Part shown: positions 43,233 through 54,994 of the stretch, one piece after another
How the letters are laid out: the number at the start of each line of letters is the position of its first letter
How positions within the stretch are numbered: the first letter of the stretch is position 1
Program-made: the position numbers and the translations under genes
Notes under the pieces: model-generated
The model's input: only the letters and a program-made list of their open reading frames with translations
The model's database searches: none
What the model was told of the DNA's origin: nothing
From: Colwellia sp. TT2012
Lineage (GTDB): Bacteria; Pseudomonadota; Gammaproteobacteria; Enterobacterales; Alteromonadaceae
Direction: 5' to 3'
DNA length: 64,000 nt
Assembly (NCBI RefSeq): GCF_001440345.1
Contig: NZ_LJYX01000011.1
Span: 62,001-126,000 of the forward strand

Positions 43233-46200
43233 TGACCCAGGTTAATACTCCTGACGCTAACCAAGTAGTTAACAACCTTGATAATAAGGTAGCTAGCGCA
43301 GCACTAACGCTGAAAAATCTTGATGCGGCTACTATCCCATTAAGTGGTAAACATCTAATCGAAGCCAGTGCCGGTACTGGCAAAACCTATAATATTACTC
43401 GAATCTATTTACGTTTATTACTTGAGCGTGAGCTAACGGTTGAACAAATATTATTGATGACCTTCACCAAAGATGCCACGCAAGAATTACGAGGCCGCAT
43501 TGATAGCTTTATTCGCCTCGCCTTGAGTGATTGGCAGGTATTGTGTGTTGATGACCCTTATTTTACCGCCCTCGATAAACGGCTCGACAAAACTAAGCGC
43601 GAGTTTTTATTAAAACGCGCGTTACTTTTTTTAGATGAAGCGGCAATTTTTACTATTCATGGTTTTTGCCAACGGGTATTAAATCAATATGCTTTTACCA
43701 GTGGTTTACCTTTCAATGCCAACATGGCGGCGAACTCAACAGAAATCACCTTGCAAGTGTGCCAAGACTGGTATCGCAGTTTAGCTAAAACTGATGGTGA
43801 TAGTTTTATGCTGTTGGCGAGCTTTTGGGCAACGCCAGCAAGCTTTTTATCAAGCTTTAATAAAGCCATAGGGCATAGCAGTGCTTTATCGGTTATCGAT
43901 GTTGAAAGTATTGCCGCTGAATTTATTACCCTAGTACGCCAGGCTAAAGAACATTTAACCACAAACAGCGATTTATTTGAAAATGCGCTGATCCTGGTTA
44001 AAAAGGGCGCAGAGCAAGAAAAAAGGCGCAGCGAGCTGGCGCAATTAAACACTTGGCTGGCAAGTATTATCGACCAAGAGTTATCACTGATGGCTGTCGG
44101 TGAAGGCAAAGTTAAAATGCCCGATGCTTTTTTTGATGGTAAACGTTACGCCAGATCCACTTATAAAGCTGAATTGCTTGACGCTTTTGCACCGGTAAAA
44201 CAAGTGAAAGAGCAGGTTAAGAAAATTGCCAACAAAATCAATAAAGCGAAAGCTTATACCATTGTTAAATCCGGCATTTATAACATTCGCCAGCAAGTGA
44301 TCACACAAAAACAAGCGCTGAATTTACTTGATTTTGACGATCTAATTAATACCTTAGCCTATTGTCTTAGCTCTGCTGGTTTGACTGATAAAAGTTCCAA
44401 CGATGAAAGCTCAAGTGATGACAATGCTAATCAACTGGCGAAACAATTACTGGCGCAATACCCGGTCGCTTTAATTGATGAGTTTCAAGATACCGACCCT
44501 AAACAGTTTGGTATTTTGCAAGCTATCTATTATGGCGATAATGCGGTCAAAGCCAATGCAGCTTTGTTTCTTATTGGCGATCCTAAGCAAGCCATTTATG
44601 GTTTTCGTGGTGGTGATATTTTTGCCTATCTCAATGCCCGTAGTGGCTGTGACTACCATTGGTTGATGGATACTAATTGGCGCTCAACGCCTGAAATGAT
44701 TGCTGGTTATAATCAGCTTTTTAGCAAGAAGGCTAAAGAAGTAAGGCCTGAAGATGCTACTGGTAAACCAAGTGAGAGTGTCTTTGGTTTTGGTATTCCT
44801 TATTTAGCGGTATTGGCCGGTAAAAAATCGGCTAGTGCCAAGCAAGAAAATGCTGAGAGCGGACACGTGTTAGCAGACAGTGATAAAGCGCTGCAGTTTA
44901 TTCATTTTACTGACCATGAACAACCAGATAGCAAGGTTAGTCAAGGCTCTCGGCCTATGTTGGCTAACTGGTGTGCCAATGAAATAGTGACCTTGCTCAC
45001 CTCGAACGAGCATGCGGCCAAGCCAAAAGACATTGCCATATTAGTCAGAGATGGCGCTGAAGCGCGTGATATAAAACAAGCCCTAGAGCAAGCGGGTCTT
45101 GATAGTGTCTTTCTATCTGACCGAGCCAATTTATTTCATTCCGAGCAAGCCAGGCAATTGTTATGTTTGCTTAAAGGGGTACTGTTACCCGAAAATGAAC
45201 GTTTGTTTGTTGCGGCATTATCATGTGGTTTATTGGGCTATGATGCAGAAAAACTGCATCAGCTGCAGCAAGATGAACTGGCCTATCAAACCCTAAAGTT
45301 TGCTTTTGTCGATTACCGCAGTCAATGGCAACGACAAGGTTTCATTACCATGGCCATTACTTTAATGCACAATCTGCTTGAGGTACCGCTACGCAATAAA
45401 GATCGTTGTTTAACCAATATTTTACATTTGTTTGAAATATTACAGGCGGCGAGTGTGCGCTTAAGTCAGGGGCAAGAGCTGTTACATTGGTTTGAACAGC
45501 AATGCCATGCCGAGTCGAATGACGTTGAAGCCGAGTTGCGTTTAGAAAGTGATGGCGACCTTATTCGTTTAATTACCCAGCATGGCTCGAAAGGCATGGA
45601 ATATCCTTATGTGTTTATTCCGTTTGCTTGTCGTCATAAAGATCCACTCAAATTTGGCAATAAAGCGGTTAGTTATCTTGAGTACCATGATAAACAAGGT
45701 AATTTGTGTTTAAGCCTAGATGGCTGCAAAGAAGCTAAACAAGCCATGAGTAATGAAGCTTATGCAGAAAGTATTCGTTTACTGTATGTAGCGATAACGA
45801 GGGCAGAGCGACGTTGTTATATACTTTGTTGTGCTTTTGATGGCTATCATTTATCACCTTTAGGCAAAACGCTACAACTACAAGAGCAAGACAGCATTAT
45901 TAAGGGGCTAGAAGTAGTTAAAGCAGGTGCTGAGCATGCCATTGGTATTCGTCAGGTCTCACTTGATTGTCCCCTTGATGATAATGGGCAAGTGTTAAAA
46001 CAATGGGCAAGTAACAGTCAAGAGTCGGTCAATAGCGCGGTTAGTCAATTCAACGGGACCATAGAGCGAGATTGGTGGTTGAGTTCTTTTACTGCCTTAA
46101 GCCGCAATATTCGTCATGCCGGTGTTTCTAATCCTGACCGAGATACGGATACTGCCCAGAGCCAACTAGCCACATTGAGCAATAGCCCGCTAGGTAATAG

Positions 46201-47065
46201 CGAACTTGCCGCGTTAACTCACGGGCAACAAATTTGTTTCAACTTAGCTAAGGGTGCTCATACCGGTAACTTATTACATGATATTTTAGAGCAAACTGAT
46301 TTTACTGCGCCCAACTGGCAAGAAAGTTTAGCAAAGCCGTTGTTAGTTTATGGTGAGTTAACTAGTAGCGGGGTAAATACCAGTGCCAATACTAGCTTTA
46401 CTGAAGATGATTTAATTGCCTGGTTAGAGCAAGTGCTTAATACCGCTTTTATTACCGGTCATGATAATGACAATTATGCCAGTCTTAGCGATCTCGCCTT
46501 GAATAAAACCTTGCGTGAAAGTGAGTTCTATTTTCCCATGCAAGGCGAGGGCACCAGTGCCTTAGCTAAATTGCTAACCGATCACCGAAATAGTGCTGAG
46601 CGTAGTGAAAACAAGACATCAACTAGCCCCTCAACGGTAACGTTAAAGTATCCAGTGATGTTACCTAGCCATAAAAAGCTTAGCGGCATGATGCATGGTT
46701 TTATCGATTTGATTTTTGAATACCAAGGTAAATATTACTTGTGTGATTATAAATCTAGCCACCTAGGTGATAGCTTTCAAGACTATCAGTATGATGCTTT
46801 ACTCGATAATGTGGAAAAAAACTATTATGACTTACAATATCTTATTTACTCCTTAGCACTACATCGCTATTTAAAGCAGACTCTTAGTGATTATCAGCCC
46901 AGTAAACATTTTGGTGGTGTCTATTATTTATATCTTCGTGGTATGACGACAGAGCCAGAGCATAAAGGTGCTGGGGTGTATTATCGTAAAATTTCGGTGC
47001 AAGAATTAAATAATTTAGATGCACTATTTGCACATGAAAATAGCGAGGAAGCGCAGTATGACTGA
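43232..47065 (+). CDS. recB: Exodeoxyribonuclease V beta subunit RecB
   Basis: 1277 aa. SF1A helicase: Walker A IEASAGTGKTYNI, LLMTFTKDATQELRGRI, LIDEFQDTDPKQF (Walker B), IGDPKQAIYGFRGGD, TNWRSTPEM, LITQHGSKGMEYP and LYVAITRAERR. The C-terminal RecB nuclease domain has GMMHGFIDLIFEYQGKYYLCDYKSSHLG, with the catalytic D-x-K. It unwinds 3' to 5' and cuts DNA in the RecBCD complex. Its 3' end overlaps recD by 8 nt. Confidence 0.97.
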   Translation: MTQVNTPDANQVVNNLDNKVASAALTLKNLDAATIPLSGKHLIEASAGTGKTYNITRIYLRLLLERELTVEQILLMTFTKDATQELRGRIDSFIRLALSDWQVLCVDDPYFTALDKRLDKTKREFLLKRALLFLDEAAIFTIHGFCQRVLNQYAFTSGLPFNANMAANSTEITLQVCQDWYRSLAKTDGDSFMLLASFWATPASFLSSFNKAIGHSSALSVIDVESIAAEFITLVRQAKEHLTTNSDLFENALILVKKGAEQEKRRSELAQLNTWLASIIDQELSLMAVGEGKVKMPDAFFDGKRYARSTYKAELLDAFAPVKQVKEQVKKIANKINKAKAYTIVKSGIYNIRQQVITQKQALNLLDFDDLINTLAYCLSSAGLTDKSSNDESSSDDNANQLAKQLLAQYPVALIDEFQDTDPKQFGILQAIYYGDNAVKANAALFLIGDPKQAIYGFRGGDIFAYLNARSGCDYHWLMDTNWRSTPEMIAGYNQLFSKKAKEVRPEDATGKPSESVFGFGIPYLAVLAGKKSASAKQENAESGHVLADSDKALQFIHFTDHEQPDSKVSQGSRPMLANWCANEIVTLLTSNEHAAKPKDIAILVRDGAEARDIKQALEQAGLDSVFLSDRANLFHSEQARQLLCLLKGVLLPENERLFVAALSCGLLGYDAEKLHQLQQDELAYQTLKFAFVDYRSQWQRQGFITMAITLMHNLLEVPLRNKDRCLTNILHLFEILQAASVRLSQGQELLHWFEQQCHAESNDVEAELRLESDGDLIRLITQHGSKGMEYPYVFIPFACRHKDPLKFGNKAVSYLEYHDKQGNLCLSLDGCKEAKQAMSNEAYAESIRLLYVAITRAERRCYILCCAFDGYHLSPLGKTLQLQEQDSIIKGLEVVKAGAEHAIGIRQVSLDCPLDDNGQVLKQWASNSQESVNSAVSQFNGTIERDWWLSSFTALSRNIRHAGVSNPDRDTDTAQSQLATLSNSPLGNSELAALTHGQQICFNLAKGAHTGNLLHDILEQTDFTAPNWQESLAKPLLVYGELTSSGVNTSANTSFTEDDLIAWLEQVLNTAFITGHDNDNYASLSDLALNKTLRESEFYFPMQGEGTSALAKLLTDHRNSAERSENKTSTSPSTVTLKYPVMLPSHKKLSGMMHGFIDLIFEYQGKYYLCDYKSSHLGDSFQDYQYDALLDNVEKNYYDLQYLIYSLALHRYLKQTLSDYQPSKHFGGVYYLYLRGMTTEPEHKGAGVYYRKISVQELNNLDALFAHENSEEAQYD

Positions 47066-49142
47066 GATGAGAGTGAATAGTAGGAGCGAGCAAGTGTATA
47101 GCCACTTTAATCAAGTCAAAGACGCTATTCAAGGTGTTGAAGCCATTGATTATTTTTTTGCCAAAGAAATGTTTACTGCATTAATTCATAAGACAAATAC
47201 TGAGACCGCCGTTGATATCGAGCCGCAAAAAACTTTATATCATGTATTTTTAGCCTTAAGTGCTAGCCTACGCGCCGGACATACGTGTTTGCCCTTGGCA
47301 GAAATTGCTGAGCAACATTGGGGCAAAGGCGTGCCAGTAAAAAATGGCGATAACTATGATTTCAGCCATGCTGGTTTTGTTTTTGCCTCGTTAACTGAAC
47401 TGCAAAGCCTGTTAACAGAGTTAACTATTCAAGCCGGTGATCAACAATTACTGGTGCTGCACAAGGATAAGTTATATTTGCGCCGTTACTTTCAGTTTGA
47501 ACGTGACTTAGGACATGCCATTAACCACCGCTTAAGTCAGCAATGTCGGTATGATAATGGACAAATTCAACAGTGTATTTCGGCCTTATTCCCTAAGGAG
47601 CAAGGCCTAGCATCGTTAGAAATTGATTGGCAAAAAGTGGCGGTCGCCAATGCCATTAATAAAAACTTTAGTGTTATTGCTGGCGGCCCGGGTACGGGTA
47701 AAACCTATACAGTCACTAAATTATTAGCAGCGCTGGTGATGTTAGAGCAGTTAAGAGCAAAGCCGTTAGCTGTAGCCGCGCAAAGTAAACAGGGCACACC
47801 GACACTTAATATTGCCCTTGTTGCTCCGACAGGTAAAGCAGCACAACGTTTGTCAGAGTCCATTGTTACTACTATTGCTGGTTTTAAAGACTTAATCGAT
47901 GCCGAGGTGTTGGCGGAAATTCCGAGCCAAGCGCAAACCATTCACCGCTTGTTAGGGGTATTGCCCAATTCGCCTAATTTCAAACACCATGAAGATAATC
48001 CCTTAGCGTATGACATTGTCTTAATAGATGAAGTCTCTATGGTGGATTTACCCTTAATGACTCGGATATTTCGCGCGCTCAAGGATACAGCGAAAGTCAT
48101 TTTATTAGGTGATGCCGATCAATTACCCTCGGTTGCAGCTGGCAGTGTGTTAGCGGATATAGCGCCACGGCCACATGGCGGCTTTAGCTCGGATAATGTG
48201 CAATATTTACGGCAAGTTTGCCAACTTACGGCTGAGCAAGGTAGCGAATTTTTATCTGGGCAGTTAACCGATCATAATAGCAATGTTGATTACTTATCGT
48301 TTCTGCTTAAATCAAGACGTTTTGACGGTAAAGGCGGTATTGGTTTGCTCGCCAATAGTGTTATTCAAGGTGATGTTAACCGTAGTTGGCAGCTACTGTG
48401 TGATGCACATTCTCAGCAAGCGGGTCAATTATCATTGGCACAAGGTGAGCTTGCTAACTGGTTAGCGCCTTTGGTTAAACAGTATTACCAGCCGATTGAA
48501 TTTTGCGCCAATGTTAGCGATGCCTTTGTCTTGTTAGCACAATTTCGGGTCCTTTGTGCTACCCGGCAAGGCGATTATGGGGTCGAGCGTCTCAATGACG
48601 TGATTAAACGCTATTTAGGGAAAAATAAAGCCCTTTATCAGCAAAATGAGCCGGCGCTTTATCATGGTCAGCCCATTATGATTAATGAAAACGACTACCG
48701 TTTAGGTTTGTATAATGGCGATATCGGCATTATCTGGCGAGTAATAGATCAAGCAGGCAATACGCATCTTATGGCGTGTTTTGAAGACTCGACTGTTGAA
48801 ACTAACAGGGGTGAGGACACTGACACAGGGCAGCAACCGATAAGACAAATATTGCCATCACGCTTACCGAAATTTGAAAGTGTTTATGCCATGACCATTC
48901 ACAAAACCCAAGGCAGTGAGTTTGCTCATGTTGCTCTGGTTATTTCAGCGACACAGAGTGCAGCACACAATAAGCAGCAAAGAGCGAGTAAATTGTTATC
49001 ACGAGAATTACTCTACACGGGGATCACTCGGGCGAAAAAACAGCTGACTATTGCCGCCCACCAAGGGGTTTGGCAGCAAGGTGTTAGCGCACAAGTTAAG
49101 CGTCATTCGGGTTTAGTTTTATGCGCAACGCGTGAAAAGTGA
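47058..49142 (+). CDS. recD: Exodeoxyribonuclease V alpha subunit RecD
   Basis: 694 aa from the ATG at 47058, with GAGG just upstream and overlapping the recB stop. An earlier in-frame ATG at 47019 lies inside recB. SF1B helicase motifs: FSVIAGGPGTGKTYTV (Walker A), ALVAPTGKAAQRLSES, TIHRLLG, VLIDEVSMVDLPLM, ILLGDADQLPSV, AMTIHKTQGSEF and LLYTGITRAKKQLTI. It supplies the fast 5'-3' motor of RecBCD. It ends the operon. Confidence 0.97.
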   Translation: MTEMRVNSRSEQVYSHFNQVKDAIQGVEAIDYFFAKEMFTALIHKTNTETAVDIEPQKTLYHVFLALSASLRAGHTCLPLAEIAEQHWGKGVPVKNGDNYDFSHAGFVFASLTELQSLLTELTIQAGDQQLLVLHKDKLYLRRYFQFERDLGHAINHRLSQQCRYDNGQIQQCISALFPKEQGLASLEIDWQKVAVANAINKNFSVIAGGPGTGKTYTVTKLLAALVMLEQLRAKPLAVAAQSKQGTPTLNIALVAPTGKAAQRLSESIVTTIAGFKDLIDAEVLAEIPSQAQTIHRLLGVLPNSPNFKHHEDNPLAYDIVLIDEVSMVDLPLMTRIFRALKDTAKVILLGDADQLPSVAAGSVLADIAPRPHGGFSSDNVQYLRQVCQLTAEQGSEFLSGQLTDHNSNVDYLSFLLKSRRFDGKGGIGLLANSVIQGDVNRSWQLLCDAHSQQAGQLSLAQGELANWLAPLVKQYYQPIEFCANVSDAFVLLAQFRVLCATRQGDYGVERLNDVIKRYLGKNKALYQQNEPALYHGQPIMINENDYRLGLYNGDIGIIWRVIDQAGNTHLMACFEDSTVETNRGEDTDTGQQPIRQILPSRLPKFESVYAMTIHKTQGSEFAHVALVISATQSAAHNKQQRASKLLSRELLYTGITRAKKQLTIAAHQGVWQQGVSAQVKRHSGLVLCATREK

Positions 49143-49230
49143 TAACATAGCCCCTGCTCACTACTTTTTGTTTTTACCTTTTACGGTTGATTTTTATTTC
49201 TAATAAATACCCAAGGATTTCAGTAAACAC

Positions 49231-49788
49231 ATGCAATTAATTGATATAGACAAAGCACGATATAGAAAACATTTAAATATTGTTATTGTGGGCTTTATCA
49301 GCTCATTATTAGTGATGTCATTGCTTTTTGGTACTCTGCTGATCAGCCTATTTTCCAATGTTGGTGAAGTGACTGCGCTAGTGCAAGCGACGATTGATTC
49401 GGTAGCGGTAGAGCCAGAGACTAATTTTAGCTACAACTTAATTGGCGTTATTTTGGCACTAGTTGTCAATGGTGTCTTTTTGTATAAGGTTAAAAACAGT
49501 GATTTTTTTACTGAGATATATTACGTGTGGCGGGTAAAACAGCTACAGAACTTAGTGTATCGTAAGTTTAAAAAAATTAAACTTGCCGGTAAAAATGGTG
49601 AAGAAACCGCGCTGATCATTTTATCATTTTACTATCAGAGTCAAATACAAGTGTATCAACTCGATGATAATACCATTACCTTATCGACCATCGAAAAAAG
49701 CTTACAACAGCTCAATGAAACAATTGCTAACAAAGGCTTAACTATTAGTGCTGCCCAATTTGAAAAAAAGCTGATAGCTTGTTATTAG
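49231..49788 (+). CDS. DUF3087-family two-TM protein
   Basis: 185 aa. Two TM helices (LNIVIVGFISSLLVMSLLFG and FSYNLIGVILALVVNGVFLY) are followed by a soluble part with WRVKQLQNLVYRKFKKIK and IILSFYYQSQIQVYQLDDNT, as in DUF3087 of marine gammaproteobacteria. Function unknown. It lies downstream of recD with an 88-bp gap. Confidence 0.82.
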   Translation: MQLIDIDKARYRKHLNIVIVGFISSLLVMSLLFGTLLISLFSNVGEVTALVQATIDSVAVEPETNFSYNLIGVILALVVNGVFLYKVKNSDFFTEIYYVWRVKQLQNLVYRKFKKIKLAGKNGEETALIILSFYYQSQIQVYQLDDNTITLSTIEKSLQQLNETIANKGLTISAAQFEKKLIACY

Positions 49789-49889
49789 ATAGCAAATAAA
49801 TGCGATTATACTAATATCGTTAAAAAAAAAGGCCAAAGACAACTGGTCTTACATCACAAGCCGAACACAGCTTAATTTAAGGAAGAAAT

Positions 49890-50276
49890 ATGATAGGTTA
49901 TATTACTCTAGGCACGAATGATTTTGATAAAGCCGTCAGTTTTTATGATGAGCTTTTTAGCAGTATTGGCGCGAGTCGATTTTTAGAGACCGAGCAGTTT
50001 GTTGCTTGGTCAACAGGTATGGAGCACGCGGGTTTTTCAATCACCAAACCTTTTGATGGTAAAGCCGCAACTGTTGGTAATGGTACTATGATTGCCATTA
50101 TGCTTGACTCAAATGAGCAAGTGGCTAGCTTTTATCATAAAGCGATGAGTCTAGGTGCTACTTGTGAAGGAGGCCCAGGACCACGGAATGAGATGGCTGG
50201 CTTTTACGCGGCATATTTTCGTGATTTAGACGGCAATAAGCTGAATGCCTTTCATATGGAAATGCCTAAAGGGTAA
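49890..50276 (+). CDS. VOC-family (glyoxalase/bleomycin-resistance fold) protein
   Basis: 128 aa, start preceded by GGAAG. It has paired beta-alpha-beta-beta-beta modules with MIGYITLGTNDFDKAVSFYDELF at the start and YAAYFRDLDGNKLNAFH at the end, typical of the lyase-like VOC subgroup. Metal-ligand candidates include His and Glu near the termini. The substrate is unknown. It ends at a strong terminator facing infA. Confidence 0.85.
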   Translation: MIGYITLGTNDFDKAVSFYDELFSSIGASRFLETEQFVAWSTGMEHAGFSITKPFDGKAATVGNGTMIAIMLDSNEQVASFYHKAMSLGATCEGGPGPRNEMAGFYAAYFRDLDGNKLNAFHMEMPKG

Positions 50277-50326
50277 CATGTAAAGCAAGGAGTTCTAAGC
50301 GAGACTGAAGTTAAATCGTAGACAAT

Positions 50327-50364
50327 AAAAAACCAGCATTCTAAAAAGAGTTGCTGGTTTTTTT
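50327..50364. terminator. Bidirectional terminator between the VOC gene and infA
   Basis: AAAAAACCAGCA and TGCTGGTTTTTTT form a 12-bp stem with a 13-nt loop and a T-run on either strand. Confidence 0.88.
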
Positions 50365-50408
50365 ATATTGGTTTGAAATAACTTAAGAATATTAAGTTAT
50401 TTACTGGC

Positions 50409-50633
<225 letters not shown>

Positions 50634-50757
50634 CTAAACCTCTAATGTTGTGCAAATTAGCCAAGAATTTACTCTGTAATAGTAATATTTTCTGGCAGAT
50701 AAAAAAGCTGCGCGAATCATGCCTAATTGCTCGGCCAATGTAAAGGCTTGCCGCACT

Positions 50758-51510
50758 TTATTTAGCAATTTTAGCGTTATTAGCGATAGCTTTGCTGTTT
50801 AATTGCCATTGGCCGTTAATAAAGCGCTCAAAGGGGAAATATCGGTCTTTATAATTCATCTTTTGACAATCATCTATTTGATAACCCAAATATAAATAAG
50901 GTAATGACATTTCTCGGCAAAAGTTTAGTTGGGTGAGAATAGAGAACACCCCTAAACCATGGGCTTTATATTCTGGGTGATAAAAGGTATAAACGGCGGA
51001 TAAGGCGTTACTTAAGACATCGGTTACGGCAACACAGACAAGTTTCTCTTGCTCTTGCTCATTTGCCGGTGCCCAGGTTTCAATAAATAATTGTTGGGTT
51101 AAATTGCAGCTTAAAAACCCCTGATATTGCTCAAAAGAAGCGGGGTACATACTGCCTTCTTGATGAAAAGTATTAATATAAGCTTCAAACAAGGGGTAAT
51201 AGCTGTCTTTTAATTGTGAAGATTGTTTAATAATAAAATGATTATTACGCTTTTTGGATCTTCTTTGGCTTTTAGACGGGCTAAACTCCTGGCTTAATAC
51301 ACGAATTGACTGACAAGCATTACAATGAGGGCAGTGTGGTCGGTAGCTTTGTTCACCGCTACGGCGAAAGCCTTGGGTCATTAACCAAGCATAACTTTCA
51401 CTGTTGGCCAAGCGTTCATCAACAGCGATCAGTAACCGCTCTTCTTTATCAGGTAAATAATTACAGGGAAATGTTTTACTTATACCCAATTTATAGGAAA
51501 TTTCATTCAT
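50758..51510 (-). CDS. bpt: Aspartate/glutamate leucyltransferase (Bpt; ATE family)
   Basis: 250 aa. The N-terminal [19 protein letters not shown], the [28 protein letters not shown] cluster, then [20 protein letters not shown] and [28 protein letters not shown] define the family. Bpt adds Leu from Leu-tRNA to N-terminal Asp or Glu, creating N-degrons. It is paired with aat, the other N-end rule transferase, encoded 79 bp upstream. Confidence 0.95.
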   Translation of the reverse strand: MNEISYKLGISKTFPCNYLPDKEERLLIAVDERLANSESYAWLMTQGFRRSGEQSYRPHCPHCNACQSIRVLSQEFSPSKSQRRSKKRNNHFIIKQSSQLKDSYYPLFEAYINTFHQEGSMYPASFEQYQGFLSCNLTQQLFIETWAPANEQEQEKLVCVAVTDVLSNALSAVYTFYHPEYKAHGLGVFSILTQLNFCREMSLPYLYLGYQIDDCQKMNYKDRYFPFERFINGQWQLNSKAIANNAKIAK

Positions 51511-51588
51511 TGATCATTTACCCATTGCACACCAGTATCAAGGTTAATTATAACTAAAATTATGACGCTCTGTCTTAACATCAGTCAT

Positions 51589-52314
51589 TTAATTTATGGT
51601 TAAGGTCCGGGCGTGCCAAAAGTCATCGGGCACTTGCTTTGTTATCGCCTGTTGGTGTTTTTGTAGAAAAGCCACACGGCTTATTTCTTTGGCGCCCATG
51701 TCTGCGAGAAAGGGGTTGAGCAACTGACAATCAATAAAATTAATACCGACACTCTGGAGTAATTGTCCTAGGGCAATCAGGGCAAATTTTGAGGTATTAC
51801 TGCGTTTATAGAACATAGACTCACCCGAAAAAAAACCGTTAATCGCGACACCGTATAAACCACCGACTAACTCATTATTATTATTTTCGTCTGTCTGCCA
51901 AATCTCAATAGAATGAGCATGACCTTGTTGATGCAAACCAATATAGGCAGCCTGCATATCATCCAGTATCCAAGTCTCATCTTGGCGAAAGGGCGCATCG
52001 GCACAAAGCTGTATAACCTGAGTAAAGTCTTGGTTTAGGGTGATGGTATAGGGCGCTTTACGTATTGCTTTCGCCAACGTGCGATTTATTCGTAATTGGC
52101 TAATGTCTATGATGGCTCTAGGATTGGGTGACCACCACATTAATGGATCATCTTCGCTATACCAAGGGAATATACCTTGGGAATACGCACTCAGTAACCT
52201 AGCACTAGATAAGTCACCACCGACCGCCAGTAAACCATTTGGCTCGGTTAGTGCGGAATTAAGGGGCGGGAACGCTAAACTGGCATCATCAAGTTGATAC
52301 AGTAATTGACTCAT
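51589..52314 (-). CDS. aat: Leucyl/phenylalanyl-tRNA--protein transferase
   Basis: 241 aa with the family core: FPPLNSALTEPNGLLAVGGDLS, AYSQGIFPWYSEDDPLMWWSPNPRAII, HSIEIW, LVGGLYGVAINGFFSGESMFY and FIDCQLLNPFLADMGA. It transfers Leu or Phe to N-terminal Arg or Lys for ClpAP degradation. With bpt it forms the full bacterial N-degron module. Confidence 0.97.
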   Translation of the reverse strand: MSQLLYQLDDASLAFPPLNSALTEPNGLLAVGGDLSSARLLSAYSQGIFPWYSEDDPLMWWSPNPRAIIDISQLRINRTLAKAIRKAPYTITLNQDFTQVIQLCADAPFRQDETWILDDMQAAYIGLHQQGHAHSIEIWQTDENNNNELVGGLYGVAINGFFSGESMFYKRSNTSKFALIALGQLLQSVGINFIDCQLLNPFLADMGAKEISRVAFLQKHQQAITKQVPDDFWHARTLTIN

Positions 52315-52364
52315 ATCTTACTCTTACTATTACGCTTACTTTTTTCGGCGGAGGAACTCAAATA

Positions 52365-52403
52365 AATAAACCACTTAAACGGTTAAAGCTCAAGTGGTTT
52401 ATT
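52365..52403 (-). terminator. Terminator downstream of trxB
   Basis: AATAAACCACTT and AAGTGGTTTATT, a perfect 12-bp stem with a 15-nt loop, between the trxB stop and aat. Confidence 0.75.
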
Positions 52404-52452
52404 AAGGTGCAATAAGTAAATGCAGTGCTAAAGAGGTCTTAACGGCAGCTAT

Positions 52453-53448
<996 letters not shown>

Positions 53449-53572
53449 CTACTTATTTTATAGAAAATCTTACTAGTTGATTGCTCACTTTGTCCGATTG
53501 CTATTATTTATTAATTGGCATGATAAGGAAATAAAGCAAGGGGGTAAATAATTACTTCGTTATAAGATAAAT

Positions 53573-53614
53573 TAAAAAAAACGCACTTTAGCTTAACTGT
53601 AAGCAAAAGTGCGC
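53573..53614 (-). terminator. Terminator of ald
   Basis: Read on the minus strand, GCGCACTTT...AAAGTGCG is followed by eight Ts, about 85 bp after the ald stop. Confidence 0.85.
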
Positions 53615-53697
53615 TATTTACGGTAAAAGACTGATCTAGCGAAAAGATTGTCCTAATGTTTACCGCGTTATTTTTTAGCTTAGGCTAAGGTTCAGCC

Positions 53698-54816
53698 TTA
53701 TGCGTTTAGGGCAACACTTGGCTCTACGTATTCATAACCTAATACATCGGCAACTGGCTTGTAAGTGATTTTACCGTGCGCTACATTTAAGCCAGCCATT
53801 AAATGTTCATCATCTAATAAAGCTTGTTTAGCACCTTTGTTTGCTATGGTAAGTGCAAAGGGCATAGTGGCATTCGTTAACGCCATTGTTGACGTACGCG
53901 CGACACCACCTGGCATGTTAGCAACACAATAATGGACAACTTCATCAACAACATAGGTTGGATCTTGATGTGTAGTCGCTTTTGATGTTTCAAAACAACC
54001 GCCTTGGTCGATAGCAACATCAACAACAACAGCACCTTTTTTCATCGATTTGATGTGTGCTTTAGTGACTAATTTAGGTGCAGCTGCACCTGGAATTAAT
54101 ACTGCACCAATGACTAAGTCAGCTTCAACGATTAGGTGATCCATAGCATCTGCAGTGGAATAAACAGTCTTTAAACGACCATCAAACTCAGTATCTAATT
54201 GACGTAAACGCGGTAAAGAACGGTCTAAAATAGTCACGTCTGCGCCCATACCTACGGCCATACGTGCAGCTTGAGTACCAACAACACCACCACCAATAAT
54301 AAGTACTTTAGCGGGAGCAACACCTGGAACGCCACCTAATAATGCGCCTAAACCACCTTGTGCTTTTTCTAATGCATGGGCACCGGCTTGGATAGACATA
54401 CGACCAGCCACTTCAGACATAGGTGCTAATAAAGGTAAACCACCCGCTGCGGCGGTAACGGTTTCATAAGCAATACAAATTGCTCCTGAAGCAACTAATA
54501 ACTCAGTTTGCTTAGGATCTGGTGCCAAATGCAGGTAAGTGAACAAAATTTGTCCTGGACGAAGCATACTACACTCAACCGGCTGTGGCTCTTTCACTTT
54601 GATGATCATATCGGCAGTGGCAAATATTTCTGCTGCGTTATCAATGATTTTTGCACCGGCGGTAATATATTGCTCATTATCGAAGCCAATAGAGGCACCG
54701 CCATTATGTTCAACAATTACTTGGTGACCATTAACGATCAATTCTTTAACACCTGCAGGTGTTAAGCCAATACGGTATTCGTGGTTTTTAATTTCTTTTG
54801 GTACACCAATAATCAT
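53698..54816 (-). CDS. ald: Alanine dehydrogenase
   Basis: 372 aa from the ATG at 54816 (MIIGVPKEIKNHEYRIGLTP), with an AAGAGAG Shine-Dalgarno. The frame extends upstream to 54852 without family sequence. It shows EHNGGASIGF, the Lys in MIIKVKEPQ, FTYLHLAPDP, the NAD-binding VLIIGGGVVGTQAA and MPGGVARTSTMALTNAT. It interconverts alanine and pyruvate/ammonia. It is divergently transcribed from an Lrp-family gene, a classic ald regulatory arrangement. Confidence 0.97.
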   Translation of the reverse strand: MIIGVPKEIKNHEYRIGLTPAGVKELIVNGHQVIVEHNGGASIGFDNEQYITAGAKIIDNAAEIFATADMIIKVKEPQPVECSMLRPGQILFTYLHLAPDPKQTELLVASGAICIAYETVTAAAGGLPLLAPMSEVAGRMSIQAGAHALEKAQGGLGALLGGVPGVAPAKVLIIGGGVVGTQAARMAVGMGADVTILDRSLPRLRQLDTEFDGRLKTVYSTADAMDHLIVEADLVIGAVLIPGAAAPKLVTKAHIKSMKKGAVVVDVAIDQGGCFETSKATTHQDPTYVVDEVVHYCVANMPGGVARTSTMALTNATMPFALTIANKGAKQALLDDEHLMAGLNVAHGKITYKPVADVLGYEYVEPSVALNA

Positions 54817-54994
54817 ATTAATCTCTCTTAAGCAAAGTTTGTGGTAGCACATTGTGCTGTTACCAAAGTGTTAACTGCGTGTGCTTCTCATATTTGAGCT
54901 TAGTATAATCACAATATAGTAGAATAACCTGTCGTTATTTGTAGACATGCGATATATAATGCTGCAAAACGGCAATAAAACAGAGTTATATAAA

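Noticed and set aside
43684-44109. Long minus-strand ORF inside recB
   Set aside because: Shadow of the RecB helicase coding sequence; no independent support.
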